DNA of 5,619 nucleotides from an uncultured Clostridia bacterium (GTDB lineage Bacteria > Bacillota > Clostridia > Oscillospirales > Acutalibacteraceae), in the NCBI GenBank assembly GCA_947629295.1, contig CANRDH010000117.1:1-5619 (forward strand). The letters are read 5' to 3'. Below are positions 5,518-5,619 of the stretch, piece after piece. Position 1 is the first letter of the stretch. Every line of letters begins with the position of its first letter. The notes below the pieces were generated by a model that saw only the letters and a list, made by a program, of their open reading frames with translations, was not told where the DNA came from and did not search any database. The position numbers and the translations under genes are program-made.

Positions 5518-5552
5518 AAGCGTAACAGTTAAAAGCTGTTGCGCTTTTAATT
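5518..5552 (+). terminator. Rho-independent terminator of the coaB-coaC operon and intron target
   Basis: AAGCGTAACAG (5518-5528) pairs with CTGTTGCGCTT (5536-5546) through 11 base pairs including one G-U, with a 7-base loop, followed by the T-rich tail TTTTAATT. It lies about 40 bp past the coaC stop codon. The group IIC intron begins at the next base, 5553. Confidence 0.85.
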
Positions 5553-5619
5553 GTGTGCTCGGCACGCATTATTACTTGGTGGTGAAAGTCCACTACAGAC
5601 TTGGCAGTAGGAACTGTTA
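5553..5619 (+). mobile_element. 5' end of a group IIC intron (ribozyme domain I), truncated by window
   Basis: The segment starts GTGTG, fitting the group II 5' consensus GUGYG, and continues CTCGGCACGC. It then has GGTGAAAGTCCACTAC and GGCAGTAGGAACTGTTA. The order and wording closely parallel the start of the Oceanobacillus iheyensis group IIC intron as I recall it (GUGUGCCCGGCAUGGG..., GGUGAGAGUCCCGAAC, GGCAGAAGUAACAGUU). Stems are visible: GTGG (5579-5582) with CCAC (5590-5593), and ACAG (5595-5598) with CTGT (5614-5617). Where O. iheyensis has CUG...CAG, this sequence has CAG...CTG, consistent with compensating changes. Its place immediately after a terminator's T tract is the typical target of class C introns. 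The rest of the ribozyme, any reverse transcriptase/maturase gene and the 3' boundary lie outside the window, so whether it is intact is unknown. Confidence 0.82.

Overview
The window reads like ordinary chromosome of a low-to-mid GC Gram-positive bacterium, most likely a Clostridia/Oscillospiraceae (Ruminococcus-like) gut member. This is inferred from purine-rich Shine-Dalgarno sites (AAGGAG, GGAGG), AT-rich consensus promoters, a lipobox-type lipoprotein, a DUF815 ATPase, a YhfW-type Rieske oxidoreductase, and coaB and coaC as two separate genes. No rRNA, tRNA or other firm taxonomic marker is present, so the family-level guess is tentative.

Layout. (1) 1-420, plus: the 3' end of an FAD-dependent oxidoreductase with an intact C-terminal Rieske [2Fe-2S] domain, followed by a strong terminator hairpin at 444-480. 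(2) 421-680: a gene-free, convergent intergenic stretch with several hairpins. Its right half is GC-rich, unlike its neighbours, and resembles a dispersed intergenic repeat. (3) 681-3247, minus: a two-gene operon read from a good sigma-A promoter (3289-3317). The first gene is a DUF815 AAA+ ATPase. The second, 23 bp later, is a lipoprotein that joins a TroA/BtuF-like solute-binding domain to a peptidoglycan-binding domain through a Ser/Lys/Glu pentapeptide-repeat linker. (4) 3405-4040, minus: an unrecognised 211-residue protein with a GTG start, driven by two overlapping near-consensus promoters set 11 bp apart. (5) 4217-5478, plus: coaB and coaC overlapping by ATGA. They encode the two consecutive steps that turn 4'-phosphopantothenate into 4'-phosphopantetheine in coenzyme A synthesis. 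They are read divergently from gene 4 and end in a strong rho-independent terminator. (6) 5553-5619, plus: the 5' end of a group IIC intron placed directly after that terminator's T-rich tract; it runs off the window.

The most noteworthy items are the group IIC intron boundary on the coaBC terminator, the ATPase-lipoprotein operon with its unusual lipoprotein architecture, the 11-bp-phased duplicate promoter, and the repeat-like GC-rich intergenic element. I see no defence system, CRISPR array or other clearly new multi-gene system here.
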